This document shows, one piece after another, positions 14,510 through 15,046 of a stretch of DNA of 15,046 bases. Source of the stretch: JAHFLV01 sp964367845 (lineage in GTDB: Bacteria > Patescibacteriota > Minisyncoccia > Phycocordibacterales > DATGWK01); contig CAYIYW010000013.1 in assembly GCA_964367845.1 (NCBI GenBank), positions 1 through 15,046 on the forward strand, given 5' to 3'. The notes beneath the pieces were generated by a model, which had not been told where the DNA came from, made no database searches, and worked only from the letters and a program-made list of their open reading frames with translations. The position numbers and the translations under genes were made by a program. Position 1 is the stretch's first letter; the number at the start of each line of letters is the position of its first letter.

Positions 14510-14845
14510 TCAGCGACAGTCGCCCGACCACCCCCTACGAGGATTACGGCCGGACCATCCGTGGTCAGACCACCCCCCGTGTCCATAGTTGCCGTGTGGC
14601 CACCCGTCTCGCCAGTCCGAGCCGAGACGGCCGCCGGCGGTGAGATTGACATTGTAGTTGTGCGTTTCCACCCAGTAGAAGGGTTGGTTGTAGGCGGCCC
14701 GCCACGGGTCATAGAGCTTGTAGTCGCGGACGTACAAACTCCCCTCACTGCCAGTCACGACAGTGCAACCAGCGAGAGAACCGAGAGCGAACAAAAGAAC
14801 ACCGATGATGACGACACCGACGAACTTGATGTTGAGAGTCCTCAT
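14510..14845 (-). CDS. Small Gly/Trp-rich putative lipoprotein
   Basis: The 111-residue product has a basic start (MRTLNIK), a hydrophobic core (8-22) and a lipobox LAGC with C27, the signature for lipid modification after signal peptidase II cleavage. The mature part contains YVRDYKLYDPWRAAYNQPFYW and a tail rich in Gly, Trp, His and Asp (about 78-111). I do not recognise the family. ATG 14845 is fixed by AAAGGAG (14858-14852) 6 nt upstream, the only strong Shine-Dalgarno in the window. The gene has a consensus promoter, a structured leader and its own terminator, and its second half is visibly G+C-richer than its neighbours, hinting at recent acquisition. The surface role is inferred only from the signal sequence. 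Confidence 0.75.
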   Translation of the reverse strand: MRTLNIKFVGVVIIGVLLFALGSLAGCTVVTGSEGSLYVRDYKLYDPWRAAYNQPFYWVETHNYNVNLTAGGRLGSDWRDGWPHGNYGHGGWSDHGWSGRNPRRGWSGDCR

Positions 14846-14914
14846 GGGACGCTCCTTTCTGTTTGTGTGCCGACAAGACGAAGCAGTTGGACACCCAACC
14901 GCGCTTCTGCATCT
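14846..14914 (-). promoter_or_regulatory. Structured 5' leader with strong Shine-Dalgarno
   Basis: The predicted leader of about 69 nt contains a hairpin made of GAAGC/GCTTC enclosing GTTGG/CCAAC with a 4-nt loop (14907-14880), then a linker and AAAGGAG at 14858-14852. The hairpin does not cover the ribosome binding site; it may protect the 5' end of the message. No known riboswitch is recognised. Confidence 0.55.
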
Positions 14915-14920
14915 GTGGCC

Positions 14921-14948
14921 ATTATACGCTTATCATTAGATTTGTCAA
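14921..14948 (-). promoter_or_regulatory. Consensus sigma70 promoter of the lipoprotein gene
   Basis: TTGACA (14948-14943) and TATAAT (14926-14921), both perfect, are spaced 16 bp apart on the minus strand. It is the only perfect two-hexamer promoter in the window and should be strong. The remaining 98 bases to the window edge (14949-15046) hold no gene I can support; a minus-strand frame is open through them. Confidence 0.8.
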
Positions 14949-15046
14949 TGGGCTTGAACAGGAACTCAAACAGCAGGGCAAAATCATGTTCTTTTGGGCG
15001 CCCTTTGGCCCATGCAGAATATGATTTCAAACTTTTCTCTGGACAG

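Noticed and set aside
14842..15046. Minus-strand open frame entering from the window edge and ending at a TGA that overlaps the lipoprotein ATG
   Set aside because: It runs through a perfect TTGACA/TATAAT promoter, a leader hairpin and the Shine-Dalgarno. It has no recognisable protein signature. Only the part beyond about 14950 could be the end of a real gene, which cannot be judged here.
1..15046. CRISPR array, insertion sequence, phage or toxin-antitoxin genes
   Set aside because: No regularly spaced repeats, transposase motifs, integrase or small toxin-like pairs were seen. The only repeats are short tandem duplications and one inverted repeat.

Overview
The window looks like a metagenome-derived scaffold from a streamlined bacterium, most likely a Patescibacteria/CPR member of the Parcubacteria type. 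This is inferred from gene style: compact genes, short spacers, almost no Shine-Dalgarno sequences, TGnTATAAT-type -10 elements sitting against start codons, and a DsbA-VKOR pair beside a lone alpha-glucan gene cluster. No taxonomic marker in the window settles it. A run of exactly 100 N (13172-13271) marks a scaffold join.

Layout. 1-62 (-): tRNA-Ala(TGC), cut by the window edge. 127-1258 (+): membrane-anchored DsbA-like oxidoreductase overlapping a VKOR, together a disulfide-forming module. 1255-2289 (-): D-Ala-D-Ala ligase, convergent with VKOR. 2301-2450 (+): a noncoding unit with a near-consensus promoter, structured RNA and strong intrinsic terminator, probably a small RNA of about 115 nt. 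2456-6638 (-): twin-receiver response regulator, membrane histidine kinase, tRNA-guanine transglycosylase and membrane-anchored FKBP-type PPIase. 6707-6765: an 18-bp perfect inverted repeat between divergent genes. 6816-7469 (+): LOG-family protein. 7537-10623 (-): glycogen synthase followed 9 nt later by a GH57 enzyme; divergent from these, 10707-12374 (+), is a GH13 alpha-glucosidase. 12430-14348 (-): type II NADH dehydrogenase (split by the false gap) and a DoxX protein. 14510-14845 (-): a small lipoprotein with a consensus promoter, long leader and strong Shine-Dalgarno, unlike every other gene here.

How the genes fit together. DsbA-VKOR at the left and NDH-2/DoxX at the right are envelope redox functions; VKOR and NDH-2 normally both use membrane quinone. 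GlgA, GH57 and GH13 can build and remodel alpha-glucan, although no glgC, glgB or phosphorylase is present. The kinase and twin-receiver protein form a signalling pair without a DNA-binding output.

The most interesting signals are the unassigned small RNA, the recurrent leaderless or near-leaderless start architecture, the promoter-associated inverted repeat, and the foreign-looking expression style of the last 600 bases.
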